Source of the DNA: Craspedostauros australis
Taxonomy: Eukaryota > Bacillariophyta > Bacillariophyceae > Mastogloiales > Achnanthaceae
Assembly (NCBI GenBank): GCA_026770025.1
Contig: JAMXDE010000005.1
Location: 3,534,001-3,598,000, forward strand
Length of the DNA: 64,000 nt
Direction of reading: 5' to 3'
Position 1 is the first letter of the stretch; every line of letters begins with the position of its first letter. The notes under the pieces are model-generated. The model saw only the letters and a program-made list of their open reading frames with translations. It did no database searches and was not told where the DNA came from. Shown piece by piece: positions 11,820 through 23,276 of the stretch. The position numbers were made by a program, and so were the translations under genes.

Positions 11820-12785
11820 TCACGCCACCTTCGCATCTCTGCTCTTCTTTGACTTCTTTGATTTCTTGCTTTTCTTGTCTTTCTTCTTCTTCTGTTGTTG
11901 CTTCGCCGTGTCCTTCGCGACCGTCTGCCCTTCTGGCGTTGCGCTCTTGCCGTCGCTACCAATACTGGTATGTTGCGCGCTACCATCTGTGCGTGTGACG
12001 CTGTTTTGCGTCTCTCCCCCAGCCGCAGCTGCGCCCATTGGTTCGCTCCCCTCATCATCCTTTGATGATTTGCACCGTTTGCGCTTTCCGTTGGTGCCAA
12101 GCACAACCATGGCCTCTCCCTGCCCGCTCCATTCCACCGCATTCCTGGCATTGGCCTCCTCTTCAAGCCTCCGTTTGCTTCTGGCCTCGGTGCGCTGCCA
12201 CTTGCCTGCCTGACGCGACTGCGCTCGCATTCCAAACCGAGCACCGCCCGTCGCCTGGAAGAGCTCCTCGTCCGTGTACTCTCGCTTGCGCTTGCTGCTG
12301 TTCTTTTTTGCTTTCTTTTCTTTCTTGGCCTTCTTCTCTCGCTTGCCACTGGACTTGCCACTGGACTTGCCACTAGACTTGGTGCTGGACTTGCCACCAG
12401 ACAACCGAGCCAAGGTATCTCCCACGCTCGACTTCCACCACTCCTTCCCGATGACGCCCTTGACGGAGGCATCGAGATGAGAATCCTTCTTCCCCAATCC
12501 GCCCTCCTCATCGATGCGCTTCTTGACGCGGATGTGCGTCGCGATGCCCTGCTTGTTCTTTCCCAACCCGCTGCCCTCCTTCCAACCCATCTTCTCGAGC
12601 TGCAGGCGGGCGAATTCGGACGGTCCCGTCGCTGCCGATTCGTTGAGACGGGCGCCCATCTTGGACTTCAGCTTGCTGCCGGCCAGCGAGATCACAGAAT
12701 TCATGGTGCTGGCGTCCTTGCTTCTGCTGCTGCTTTTACTCTTGCCTGTTGAAGATGTCTCATTCCTGCAGGTAGTGATGGTCAT
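11820..12785 (-). CDS. G-patch domain protein, GPATCH4-like
   Basis: The protein is 321 aa, intronless, with an ATG at 12785. A G-patch spans about residues 53-105: the segments FARLQLEKMGWKEGSGLGK, GIATHIRVKK and EGGLGKK carry the conserved Gly positions and the GxGLG core. Just after it, WWKSSVGDTLARL matches the position of the WW segment that follows the G-patch in animal GPATCH4 and related nucleolar proteins. G-patches usually recruit and stimulate DEAH-box helicases such as DHX15/Prp43, so a role in ribosome or snRNP maturation is likely but inferred. The rest is low complexity: SSGK repeats (a 12-bp DNA repeat near 12350-12400), Lys-rich tracts and a KKSKK tail that should act as a nuclear or nucleolar signal. 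PINX1-like identity is an alternative. Confidence 0.8.
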   Translation of the reverse strand: MTITTCRNETSSTGKSKSSSRSKDASTMNSVISLAGSKLKSKMGARLNESAATGPSEFARLQLEKMGWKEGSGLGKNKQGIATHIRVKKRIDEEGGLGKKDSHLDASVKGVIGKEWWKSSVGDTLARLSGGKSSTKSSGKSSGKSSGKREKKAKKEKKAKKNSSKRKREYTDEELFQATGGARFGMRAQSRQAGKWQRTEARSKRRLEEEANARNAVEWSGQGEAMVVLGTNGKRKRCKSSKDDEGSEPMGAAAAGGETQNSVTRTDGSAQHTSIGSDGKSATPEGQTVAKDTAKQQQKKKKDKKSKKSKKSKKSRDAKVA

Positions 12786-13367
12786 GGTGACAGTGCTGGT
12801 GTACGTTAATATAGAGGTATTCTGTAATATTATGTAATATTTGGCTGTGGGTTAGACAATGGACAGTGAACGATGGGAATGGACTGTATCAACAAGTGGA
12901 GAAATGCGGAGTTGATGTTCGATGTGCGCAAACAGTGAATCACGAGGATCCCTTTTTCGTTGGTGTCTACGCACTTTCCGTGCGACGGACAGACCGCGCG
13001 AAGAACAAAACCACGAGATGGTCATCACACGGTAGACTGCTCGCCAGTGTAGAGAACTCTGCGAGTATGCAGGTAGATCGTATTGGTTCTTCAATCAGTC
13101 TCTAGCTTTAGCTCGAATCCACGAGTTTTTGGAGGGAAGCAGCAATAGCACTCTACTCTGCTCTATGTGGTTGACGATCTCTGAGAATCCACACATCGTG
13201 GAAGAGTCTCCCAAGAGAGTGAGAGGGCTGGAGATTTCAATCTGAATGCGCATGATCAACGGTGGGCACATCTTTCTTGGTCACATTTCTGCGCTTCAGT
13301 TGCATAGTCACTCCCCTATCTACCATACGCATGGATCCTCTTTTGGTCCATACCATGGTGCACGGAT
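12786..13367. other. Intergenic, G-patch 5' side / cyclophilin 3' side
   Basis: The stretch lies between the G-patch start and the cyclophilin stop. AT-rich TAATAT repeats near 12815-12840, close to the G-patch ATG, may be promoter. Nothing else was recognised. Confidence 0.35.
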
Positions 13368-15629
13368 CTAAATGGTACCGCTGTCGGCGATGGTGATGGT
13401 GGCCTTTGGGCGGCCCATCTCTGTTCCGTAGGTCTCGATCTTGCGCAGGAGGTCCATTCCGTTCGTCACCTTGCCGAACACGGTGTGCTTGCCATTCAAC
13501 CATGGCGTCTGGGCGGTGCACAGGAAGACTGCAGCGTTTGTGGTGTGGATGCATGTATGTGTGTGCGTGGATGATGTGTGGACATCGAATGGTGCGGATG
13601 GCAATAGTGTCATAGAATCGAATAGAATCGCGACAGTGGCAGAAGGTGGCGATTAGTGTTCAAGTTCATGTTCATGTTCACTGTTGCAGTGATGGTGGAT
13701 CAGCGGATCGAAGAAGTGATCCATCGCAACACGCAGCAGGGAAAGGACACGAGGCTATGTGGTGCAATTGCATGGGGTGAAATGGCTTGCAATGGCGTGG
13801 CGTGTGACACGATACCGCGCAGCAACTGAATCGTTGCCAAATGTGTGCACGGGATGCTTGGCTCCATCACGCATGTCTTGTTGTCGGAACCACCTGCGGC
13901 ACAAGCCGCTCATCCATCACATGGATGATATATCTCAGCAGCCGTGACATTGCATGACAGGAGACGCCACACAACGCAACGCCACACCACGCGACGATGC
14001 ACACATGCAGTGCGTTTCGCCACCAAATGTGCATAAGAATAGATGCACGCAGCGTGACCGACACGCAGCACATCGACTCGGCACATGCCTTCCGAACTTG
14101 TAGAGTACTCACATTGGCTCCCGTTGGTGTTAGGTCCAGCATTGGCCATGGACAGTGTTCCTGAAGCGTACAATTGGCAGAGGGATAATGTCGAGTCGTC
14201 ACACGGTGTGCGTTTGGTTGCGGCCAGGGCGTTGTTTTTGCATTGTCGGTAGGCACGGAAGCACGACGGGGGAAGCGTGAGTGTGAAAGTCAGTCAACGA
14301 TACATTGCGAAGAAGAAGCACAGCATCAAGCAAAGCATGATGCGATACCCAGCTGTATCATCATGGATCTATCTAAGGCCAGAGTGGAAGAGTCGTACAA
14401 ATACTCTCGAGGATATCGGTGCACCAGTCGTCTCTCTACTTGCACAATACCACGAGCGCATTTCGGATGGAGACGTACCTGGTCCTCCGTGGGCGAGGTC
14501 GAAGTTCTCATCATCAAAGACTCGTCCGTAAATGCTCTTGCCGCCCGTTCCGTTGCCGTTGGTGAAGTCACCGCCTGTGGGAATGCACGGCACGCAGGAC
14601 GCAGTCGGCAATACGCGGGCAGGCAAGTGTTGTGGGTGGAACGGGGATTTGAGAAGGAGGATTGGGAGAGACAAAGTGGACGTGAGAGCATGCGGTCGTG
14701 TGTATCGGCATGTAACAGGGTGGGCGATGAAAGAGATGGAAATCAGTCGATGTGACGAAAACAAAACCAAGCGTTTTGACGCCAACTTGATCGTTGCCTT
14801 TGTACGTAAGGCTGAAGAGCAGAGCTTGCTCACGCGAGAACGAACGCGATGGCATGTACAACGCGTTACGAGTATTCAAGGGAAGAGTCTTGAAATCGCA
14901 CTCAATGTGCGGGTGGAGCATTGCAGAGCACTCCACTGACCTTGGCACCTGTTGTGCATCGTTGCAGTATTGCCGAAGAATTGGAATAAATGGTGGAGCG
15001 TGATCAAGAACATCAATGAATGAATAAATGAATGAACGAATGCACAAGTTAGAGAATGGAATTGGAAGATGGAGATATCATATGAGATTGTGGATCAGAC
15101 GCAGAAGCAGAAGAAGAAAAAGAAGGAGATAGATGAGTTGATGTGCACGAAGAAATGGAATGCATTCGTTGGAGCTGCTGTTGTCAATGTGATAATGATT
15201 GTGATGATGATTGTGATATTGCACGCACATGAATCCCGGAATGACACGATGGAAGGTGGATCCCTTGTAGCCGAATCCAGGCTCTCCGGTGCAGAGCTGT
15301 TTGAAGTTCTCCACGGTCTTGGGGACGGTCGAACCGTAGAGTCCCATCTCGATGCGTCCCGCGGACTCCCCGTCGATGTCGATGTCGAAGTAGACCGTCT
15401 CCGTGATCTCCGCATCTGTGCTTCCGAAGATGGCCTTTGAGATGCCATCAAAGATGCCATCGAACATGTGCAGTTGCGTCGATGATTGATCGATCTGCTT
15501 TGAGGCTGTCCATGCGGAGGCAGTGGAGGTAGTGGAAGTGGTGGAAGTGGTGGATGGAGGGAGTGGAGCAAACGCGCTGACCGAAATCAGGGATGCGGCA
15601 ATGACGAACAGAACGGCAAGGACCTTCAT
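13368..15629 (-). CDS. Plastid-targeted cyclophilin (peptidyl-prolyl isomerase), five exons
   Basis: The enzyme catalyses cis-trans isomerisation of Xaa-Pro bonds. Minus-strand exons are 15629-15229, 14948-14941 (8 nt), 14574-14479, 14160-14113 and 13528-13368, giving 714 nt and 237 aa. All introns are GT-AG: AT|GTGCGT, AG|GTCAGT, AG|GTACGT and AT|GTGAGT, with acceptors CAACAG, CCACAG, TTCAG and CTGCAG. The N-terminus is a signal peptide ending VSAFAP, the ASAFAP-type motif used for diatom plastid import, then a Ser/Thr-rich transit region. The cyclophilin core is complete: FHRVIPGFM (catalytic Arg at 128), [50 protein letters not shown] and VFGKV. The tail [13 protein letters not shown] follows. 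It probably acts in the plastid stroma or thylakoid lumen as a folding helper. Confidence 0.92.
14941..14948 (-). other. 8-nt microexon of the cyclophilin gene
   Basis: On the minus strand CAACAG precedes GTGCCAAG, which is followed by GTCAGT. Joined between AT (end of exon 1) and GC (start of exon 3) it restores the family-invariant FMCQGGDF. It thereby encodes the Cys-Gln pair, and the Gln is an active-site residue in human cyclophilin A (Gln63). Joining exon 1 directly to exon 3 gives an in-frame stop. Confidence 0.88.
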
Positions 15630-17874
15630 GATGATTGACTTTGTTGACTTTTGTTGGCTTTTTTTGGCTTGTGTTTGGTTCTGTTACGCAATATACATTC
15701 ACTCTCTGCAATGGAAGCGGTGATTGTGATGGTAGTGATGATGATGGTGATGGATGGGATCGTTCATCCCTCCGATTGCTCCTCCGATCGCTGTCCTTGC
15801 CATCACACACCGCCATAGACCATCATGTGGACGCCCAGGATCCAGAAAGATCACGTTGTTGGGGTGTCAAGGAAGAAACAACGTTTTGAAGTTCTGACGT
15901 CATCATGCCAAAAGATACTCAAGTCTACGAGATCTCTTATCTAGACAGACAAAGACGAGTGAAACATTAATCGCATTAGTCAATGGTTGGAGAAGAGACT
16001 TTGTTTGTTCCATGTGAAACGTATGTCTGCGACATGAACCGTGACAACGCGAACGCCACCTGTCGCAGTTGGTCCGCGTTCTGGTGCGATGATCGGATTC
16101 GCCCGGTTCCACTTTTCGCTTCGCGCCTGCTTTGTGCTGCCTGTCAACGTTTGGCTGTCTGGTGTCGAGTAGTAGTACTATGCAAGGTATTCGACGTTGG
16201 CTTTTTGTCATTTCTATGGAAAAGGCTTCACGTCATGTGGTGTTGCGGGGTTAAATGTGAATTCGAAGAAATTCCCATAGCATCATAGTGCGTTTCTTCA
16301 CATAGCGATTGCTTCGCATACCATGTCCTGTTGTGACGAAGGGGTTATCCAGAAGCTGTTGTGTTTGCTCGTTGTCATGGACACAGACGCGAGCGTGGGG
16401 TGTAGCGAATGGACGCAAAGCGATCACGCATACGCAGTAGTAAGAGGTACGCAAGACCAACACGCTTCGAATCGAACCGACGAAGGAGCGAACAACACGA
16501 AACACGTTTGGTGGCGACAACATGACACGCGGTCTGCCCAAAGTGCAGCTGCGAAGGACGGAAGAGTGGAAGGAACATCTGTCAGAGGAACAAAGGAGCG
16601 CTCCCCAGAAACTCCGCCCGATCGGAATCGACACAGAGATAACCCGAGAGTCCCACGGCTCCGAACAGAGGACACAACCAAAGAAAGACACACGCGACGA
16701 GGGCGGTGCGGACACAGCCCCAAACCCAATGGGGGGCACAGCGGCTGGCGATGGTGGCTGAACTGCCGAAAATCTCCTTCTTCGCTGTCGCACTTGGTAT
16801 CTTTCTCTCTCTGTTCCTCCCCACCCCACAACCACATGAGCCTGGGTGTCACAGTGAACGCCACCAACCATCACAATACTATAACAGGATCGGCTCTGCT
16901 CACCCCCACTTGTTGTGTCGGAAACCATTGCTCTGCTCTGTTTGAATTCGAGCCTGCAGCCATCAGTGCCCCCTGCCTGGCGGTACCTTCTGTGACAACA
17001 TCGAAGAGAGACATCAAAGGGAGACACCAAAGGAAGCTGAGGCGGCTGGACAAACCGCGTTTGTGTTTGTATTTGCAGCAACAGCAACACAAACAGAGAC
17101 AGAAACAGAACCACCGATACTCGATCGAGCCATTGGAGACAGCATCATCATCAACAGCAACAGCGACAAGAAGGACTGCTACGACTAGCAGAGCACCAAC
17201 CGCAGCACGAGGAACAACCAGCAGGAGATCTTGCAACTGTCATTGTTCCCATCCGAGGAGAGACGGTGCGAGATCCGCAGCCACAATCAAGAACAGGCAA
17301 CAGACGACCGGGGCCTTCAAGGACTCCCCTCGGCTCTGTCTCCATCTCATCCCACTTGGAGGAAGACATCGGACTTGGACTTGGGACCTGGGACCTGGGA
17401 CCTGGATACGTGCTTGGATTCACACTAGCACTCTGCTGTGCTGCGTCCAATCGTGTTCAATTGTGTTCTATTGCGTTTCATCGCATCAGAATTGGAGCGT
17501 CCGAGTACCTCGTATTCTATCACATTATATTCTATTAATATTATACAACAGAGGAGAGGACTGCATTCGAGCATATTACGCTCGTGCTGCTACCGCTATC
17601 GCTATCGCTACTACAAGTATACTATTCTATTATATAATATAATAGTATACTGCACCGCATTGGGATTGGATCACGGTGGAGCCAAGTGAAGCGAAAGCCA
17701 ATTGCGTGTCTGGGAGATTCAGGTCCAGATGCAAAGCATCTCCGGCGGCACCAACAACAACAGCCGCAGGATCCTGTGCGCACAAGGCAAGCTTCAGAAG
17801 TTATACGGGCAGCCAACGCAATTGCAACATTCACAACATCCACAACATTCAAACCACTCACCTCGACCGCAATC
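15630..17874. other. Divergent intergenic region, cyclophilin / CRAL-TRIO-DUF6824 gene
   Basis: About 2.2 kb lie between divergent starts. Long open frames exist on both strands (a plus frame 16323-17642, a minus frame 16251-17114). They overlap, are rich in Arg, Thr, His and Cys, and show no family motif, so I leave them uncalled. Near 17380-17405 a GGACCTGG octamer is repeated three times. The 3' part may be a long 5' UTR. Confidence 0.35.
17616..17651. repeat. 36-bp near-perfect palindrome
   Basis: The arms AGTATACTATT and AATAGTATACT (11 bp each) surround an AT core that is itself mostly palindromic. It sits about 220 bases before the ATG at 17875 and could be a factor site or a hairpin. 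Confidence 0.6.
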
Positions 17875-19926
17875 ATGGACAGCGGATCCCTTGGCAACAG
17901 CTGCTTCTCGTCTGCTCCGAACCGCTCAAGTCTCAACAGTCAGACCAACATGACGGCGCAGCAGTACAACCCGCAGTTCCCACAGGGCGTCTCCTTCTCG
18001 CAGAGCAGGACCCGATCGTGCTTCACGCCCAACTGGAACCCAACCAACATCGGCACGGCCTCGGTCTCCTCCAATGCATCCGCAGCAACTTCGGCCGGTT
18101 CCGCATCCAACGACGACCACCAATTCCTGGGCCACGGATCGGTCGCCTCGGCGCATGACATACCGCTCACGGAGACCGACAGGATGCTGGCCAAGGAGAT
18201 GAACGAGCTCAGCGTGCAGGAACGCAACCGCGTCTACGAGCAGGTTCACGGGGTGGCCAACGAAACGGAGGAGACGCCGGACCTCCTCAAGGCAAAGCTC
18301 ACGGAAATGGACTACGAGCTCAAGCAGGTGCAGCAACGCTCCGCCTACGAGCGCGCCATGTTCATGTCCCCCAGCTTCATCCAAGCCCGCAACTACAAGC
18401 TCCTCTTCCTGCGCACGGAACAGTACGACACGCGAAAGGCCGCGGAACGCCTCGTCAGACATTTCCAGTTCAAGCTCGAGCTGTTCGGCCTCGAGAAGCT
18501 CGTCAAGAAGATCACGCTGCAGGATATTGGGGATGGCGGCATGGACTATCTCAAGACGGGGGCGCTCACCAAATTACCCAACAGGGACAGGAAAGGCCGC
18601 ATCTGCTACGCTGCTTGTCAGAAGTATCAGCGCTACGACACTTGGCAGGACCTGGTACGTACGAATCGTGTATGGCGCATGCGATTGCGTAGGTTCTTGA
18701 AATGGACTGGGGTGTATTGGCAAGGTGCCGCAGTCTCTCACTTTCGCATTTTTTCTCCTCTTGCACCTTCCCTTGGATCTGTCCTTGCATGTGCCATTGC
18801 ATGTATCTTCGCGATCTGGACCGGCACGCAGTTCCGTGCAACATGCTACTTCCTGGAGGCCATGGCGGAAGATGATCTATCCCAAAAGATAGGCACAGTG
18901 TTGATTCTCTACAACGTGGGATTTGACGTCCTCAGGGATTCCATGCTGGATCGGCAGGTCATGACGATCACCACCAAGATGGTCGATGCCACCCCCATTC
19001 GCAACACGGCCGTCCACTATTGTTACAATGACCCCAAGCTTCTTCCAGCGCTGGCTGTGGCGCAGCTGGCCTTGGGGAGGAACAACCGACTGCGGTTCCG
19101 GACGCATTACGGTAAGCGCATCGTCCGTGCTTCTTTCTTTTGCCTGCGTGCTACATGCTTGCTTGCTTCGTCAGGGCTCCTCGTGAGAGCCGACTCCCTT
19201 CGAATTGATGATGTCGTTCGCCCATGCACATTGGATGCCCGTTGAATGCACGTTGGATTCATTGAATGCACGTTGAATGCACCTCCGTCTCACCGCAATC
19301 ATCTTCTGCTCTACTCTGTCTGGTTCATCTTCTCCGAACCATCGACACCAGGTTCCCACACGGAATGCCAGTACTCATTGATGACGTTCGGGATCAGCGC
19401 CGATGGCCTGCCGGTGGATTCGCACGGCAACCGTGACATCACTAGGACATTCGCATGGTTGCAGGAACGGCATCTGCTGGAGATGCAGGAGCAGGAACAA
19501 AAGCGTCAGCAGCAGCAGCGGGAGGGGGCGGAGGCCATTGAATATCCGCACCCCAACGACGTGCTGCTGGGACGCGGACGGCCGTTCCAGGAATGGCCGG
19601 GCAACAAGCGGCTGTCAGAATGGATCGACCAGTACTACCCCGTGTTCTCCGAATCCGACCGCTCCACCAAGACCTCCATCTCCAAAGGGATCGTGCAGAT
19701 GGTGAAGGCCGCAGGTGGGAGGTTCCTGAAGCGCGGCGATGACAACGACTGGGTGCTCGTCAGCGATTACGATGGGCGCGAAAAGGTGAGCCACGCCTTC
19801 CGCAACAGGAAGCAGCGCGACGCGGAACGCGGCCAACCCCGGCGCAACGGCGGCAACCCGCTGTCGGCGATTCCCGACAACCTTGGCAGCAACAGCGACC
19901 CCGGTGACGCGGAGATGGTGTACTGA
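17875..19926 (+). CDS. CRAL-TRIO-like / DUF6824 fusion protein
   Basis: Three exons, 17875-18654, 18832-19111 and 19352-19926, encode 544 aa. Introns are CTG|GTACGT ... ACGCAG|TTC (phase 0, 177 nt, no stop inside) and G|GTAAGC ... CACCAG|GT (phase 1). The N-terminal 90 residues are Ser/Asn-rich. Residues about 100-370 resemble the diatom proteins annotated as CRAL-TRIO lipid-binding: MLAKEMNELSVQERNRVYE, HGVANETEE, ARNYKLLFLRTEQYDTRKAA, KLPNRDRKGR, and GSHTECQYSLMTFGI across the last splice. After a Gln-rich linker, residues about 416-510 form a DUF6824 domain: PHPNDVLLGRGRPFQEWPGN then KTSISKGIV and FLKRGDDNDWVLVSD. DUF6824 is a putative DNA- or chromatin-related domain of unknown role. The function of the fusion is unknown. 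The frame extends upstream to 17686 only via GTG. Confidence 0.82.
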
Positions 19927-20699
19927 GATGCTCTGCTCGACGAGCACTGAGATGGTGGAGGGTACTTGTGCGTATGCACGGGGCTGCTACCGGTACTCTG
20001 TCCAGCAGATGCATTTGGATGTAGAGGCGCCCTATTTCTGTGGAGTGGAGTAATTGGCAATCTATCGCAACTCGCTACGACTATAATATGTTGCGAAAGG
20101 TGGGTGATGTGCGGGACGCAAGTGGAATGTATATCAACAACATGGTCGCAGTCGTGGACATCGGTTGCGGACTGCATAATGTCTTAGAACGGTAGAGCAT
20201 TGTTACTCTCGCGAGAGAATCGTGAAACTGCCCGTTTGCTTTTGGTGTTGTTCTATGCAGGTTGTTATTGTAGTTGTTACATTGGCTCTTTGTCTCCGCC
20301 TCGAGCTAGATTATGGTGCCGTTTCCCTGTCCGTGTCACCACAAGCTGTGGCGTTTGACCGTGTTTGCTCCCCTTCGAATGGATCTTCGAGTCATCTTTT
20401 CTGGCCACCATGCGAGTGAAGCAGTGTAAGATGCCTTCCGCATTTACTTTCGTGTCGTGGCACTTCGAGCCCAGGTGTTTTCATCTCCACAACTTTGCAT
20501 CGTCAGGGTGTTGTGATGATTGTTGTGATGATTATACTATATTGTGACGCTTGTTGGTGGAATGACATGTGCACCACAGGAGTATCGTTCAATGCAATAC
20601 TGCCTCATCCGGTTCCACTGCGCTGTCGCACATTGCTCGAATCACATTGATACATGCAGTTGTGCGTGCAGTTATGCGTGAACATGCATGACACAGGGT
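19927..20699. other. Convergent 3' region, DUF6824 gene / H2B
   Basis: The stretch lies between two converging genes. No gene, RNA or clear repeat was recognised. Confidence 0.35.
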
Positions 20700-21053
20700 T
20701 TAGCTGGAGCTGAACTTGGTGACAGCCTTGGTTCCCTCAGAGACGGCGTGCTTCGCGAGCTCTCCCGGCAGCATGAGGCGCACAGCGGTCTGGATCTCTC
20801 GCGAGGACAGGGTGGCCTTCTTGTTGTAGGTGGCGAGCTTGCCTGCCTCGGTGGCGATGCGCTCGAAGATGTCGTTGATGAAGGAGTTCATGATGGACAT
20901 GCCCTTCTTCGAGATTCCGGTGTCTGGGTGCACCTGCTTCAGCACCTTGTAGATGTAGGACGAGTACGTCTCCGTGCGCTTCTTAGACTTCGACGATCCC
21001 GTGGAGGCCTTCTTCGGCGCCTTGGCGGATTGCTTGGATGGTGTCTTGGCCAT
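20700..21053 (-). CDS. Histone H2B
   Basis: This core histone pairs with H2A in the nucleosome. It is 117 aa, intronless, ATG at 21053, stop at 20700. The Lys/Ala/Ser N-terminal tail is short ([17 protein letters not shown]). The histone fold follows with [55 protein letters not shown] and a tail [15 protein letters not shown], all typical of H2B. Upstream frame continues but the conserved MAK start is clear. It is a single gene here; no H2A partner lies beside it in the window. Confidence 0.97.
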   Translation of the reverse strand: MAKTPSKQSAKAPKKASTGSSKSKKRTETYSSYIYKVLKQVHPDTGISKKGMSIMNSFINDIFERIATEAGKLATYNKKATLSSREIQTAVRLMLPGELAKHAVSEGTKAVTKFSSS

Positions 21054-21095
21054 TGTGAAAGTTAATGTGAGTGTGAATGTGAATGTGAATGTGAA

Positions 21096-21101
21096 TATAT
21101 A
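21096..21101 (-). promoter_or_regulatory. Possible TATA box of H2B
   Basis: TATATA lies about 43 bases before the H2B ATG, flanked by a tandem GTGAAT hexamer array (21070-21095). If used, the 5' UTR would be only about 15 bases. The assignment rests on position and sequence alone. Confidence 0.4.
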
Positions 21102-21651
21102 CGCTGTACTCAGTGTTGTTATTGTGATTGTTGTTATGGTTGTTGGTGGTGATATGTGCTGGATGGGTGAGGTTTGGGGTGTGGTTGGAGTTATGAGCAA
21201 ATGGAGATCGACTCTTTCTCTTGTTGCTTTGTGCCCATCCGCGTTTCTGTGTTGTTGTGCTGTTGTGTTGCTGTGCTGCTGTGTTGCCGCGTTCTCAGTT
21301 TTCGCGCCGAAATGCAGTCTCCGATTCCTTCGACCCGTTTCAAAAATCAGTGTTTTCGATCGTGGCGCGCGCTCCCAATCATCAGACACACAGACAAAAT
21401 TGCGAACAAGCCGGGACACCCGGCAAGTGCATCAAATACTTCAGTTTACGACTAGTACGACCCCAAAGTGCTTTTTGTCATTTGTTGTGTTTCTTCGTTG
21501 TTTGTGAGATGTTGACAAAGCAATGTCGCAGCGACGTCTTCGTTTGATTCATTGATATTACCACTTTATCAATCGGTGTTACTCGGACAAATTTAGTCAT
21601 TGCTTCCGTTTGGTTGAAGTGTCATCGAGTCCCGTCGAACCTGCTTCCTTT
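21102..21651. other. H2B upstream region
   Basis: TTG/TGC-rich DNA upstream of H2B, with a CTGTTGTGTTG run near 21250-21290. No gene was recognised. Confidence 0.35.
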
Positions 21652-21809
21652 TGCATTTAATGCACTTGGAGTGCATTTAATGCACTTGGGGTTCAAAAAA
21701 TGCACTTGAAGTGCATTAAATGCATTTGAAGTGCATTAAATGCAATTGGAGTGCATTAAATGCAAATGGAGTGCAAAAAATGCATTTGAAGTGCATTAAA
21801 TGCACTTCA
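21652..21809. repeat. TGCA-rich palindromic minisatellite, left copy
   Basis: About eight units of 20-21 bp with the form TGCAnTTGnAGTGCATTAAA; each core TGCACTT..AGTGCA is an imperfect palindrome. A second array of the same family in the same orientation lies at 28546-28650, and both share a unit beginning GTTCAAAAAATGCA. Confidence 0.85.
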
Positions 21810-22064
21810 TCGGTTTTGCTGTCAACAATTCGTGAATGGATCCTCCTGGCGTGAACTCGCCACATCCAACCACTGGGAGCCATGGTAATATAGATAATTT
21901 CCCTCAGGTCTAAAAACAAAGACCCAACGGGATTCATTCGAATTGGCAACCACACAAACAAAAAATGACGACAACGACAGGCAAAATGGGTCTCCTGCGC
22001 GATGCATTGTTCCTGTGTGTACAACCAATTACTCTGCTCTGCTCTACTGGCTTAGTCTGTCTCT
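21810..22064. other. 3' flank of transposase
   Basis: Short non-coding stretch between the minisatellite and the transposase stop codon; nothing recognised. Confidence 0.35.
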
Positions 22065-23276
22065 CTAGTAACTGACTTGGAAAGGCTGGAAGAAGCCTTC
22101 ATCAATGGACAGCTGTGTGATCATGGCAACCACCTTGAACACTGTCTTGTGAAGCTTCGTGTTGTGGCGAAATGGTTCATACAAGATCTTCCATTTCTTG
22201 AAGAGACGATTGATGGTTTCGTGTCTTGCTCTTGCTTGCTTCTTGCCATCCCTGTCTGCGTGAGTAACGTAGTCCTTTGGTTTGCGTACGAGAGGGCCGC
22301 CGTACCCTCCGTCCGCTTCCACCATTTCACCAGGAGCAAGTTTCCCCGCGAGCGAACGGTTGAAGATCTTTTGGTCAGGCCATTCACCACAAGGGAATGG
22401 ACCATGGCACCAAACAATGTCACCAGTTTGAATGCAAATCGCCACCTCGTACCGCAGACCAGCGCCCTTGTATTTGTGACTGTACCACTTCTTCGAAAAG
22501 GGCTGAGGTTCGAGGATGCGAAAGTCAGTCCCATCCACCGTGACTTTGCACGTTCGCTGTTTGTCATTCTTCAAACGATTCCTCCATTTAGTCTGTTGTA
22601 CAAATTAGCGACAGCATAAGTATTCAAAAAGGTGATGTGAGTTGTCGTTATGTAAGTGTTATCATGAGATGTATCAATCGGAAGGGTGTTCTTCACTTAC
22701 CACGCCTTTGTATCCCTTCTGAATTTCATCCATCAGAAGCCAAATCCACTTCTTAAGCGTTTTGGGGTCTGCAGACATTTTCGATGACAGCGCAAGAACA
22801 CAATCGTAGTGTCGCAAGAAGTACAAGGTCCAATACAAATGCTTGGGATGACATTTCGGGACACCACGAGCATAGCTCCACATAACTAGGCACATGCGCG
22901 GAGAAAGCCCGTACAGAGAGATAAATTTTGTTTGTGTTGCTGGTTTCGCTGGGTCATACGACGCGTTATGCCCCACAATGTCCAATCCGATTCTGGTTAT
23001 GTCTTTCAAATCGTAGCGCTTTGATTGATTGTTCCACAAGTGCGCCGCGTCACAGTCAAAAGCAGCAGAGTGCAGCATTGTGCGGCAGACAACAAAGGGT
23101 TCGTGTGAGGTTGTGTTTTGGGTCGCTGCGCTTTGCCTCGACACATCAAGCTCCGCACAGGACATCACGTCGCCACACAAACAAACACCCATCACAAAAC
23201 TCACCATGATGCTTGTTGCAAGTGATGTTGCTTTTCGTTCGATCAGTTGATCTGCGGCTCGTTGCTGCAACTGCAC
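22065..23276 (-). CDS. DDE transposase (DDE_Tnp_4-like), two exons
   Basis: This is a cut-and-paste transposase of the eukaryotic DDE_Tnp_4/Harbinger-like kind. Exon A ends at 22701 (GTG|GTAAGT) and exon B is 22592-22065 (CAACAG|ACT, phase 0), a 108-nt intron. The joined reading gives KGYKGV then TKWRNRLKND before the catalytic domain. All three acidic motifs are present: VDGTDFRI, EADGGYGG and ARHETINRLFKKWKIL. The N-terminal part has YGLSPRMCLVMWSYA and HPKHLYWTLYFLRHYDCV, typical of related algal transposases. The N-terminus is uncertain: the frame reaches 23276 through GTG and on to a stop just beyond, the first ATG lies about 23 codons in, and an upstream exon in another frame (Ser/Thr-rich, toward 23520) is possible. 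No disabling change is visible in the catalytic half. Confidence 0.8.

Noticed and set aside
16323-17642. 439-codon plus-strand open frame
   Set aside because: Overlaps a 287-codon open frame on the other strand, has no family motif, odd Arg/Thr/Cys-rich composition, and ends in AT-rich promoter-like DNA.
20700-21419. 239-codon extended H2B
   Set aside because: The extension upstream of MAKTPSK runs through promoter repeats and a TATA-like site; H2B has no such N-terminus.
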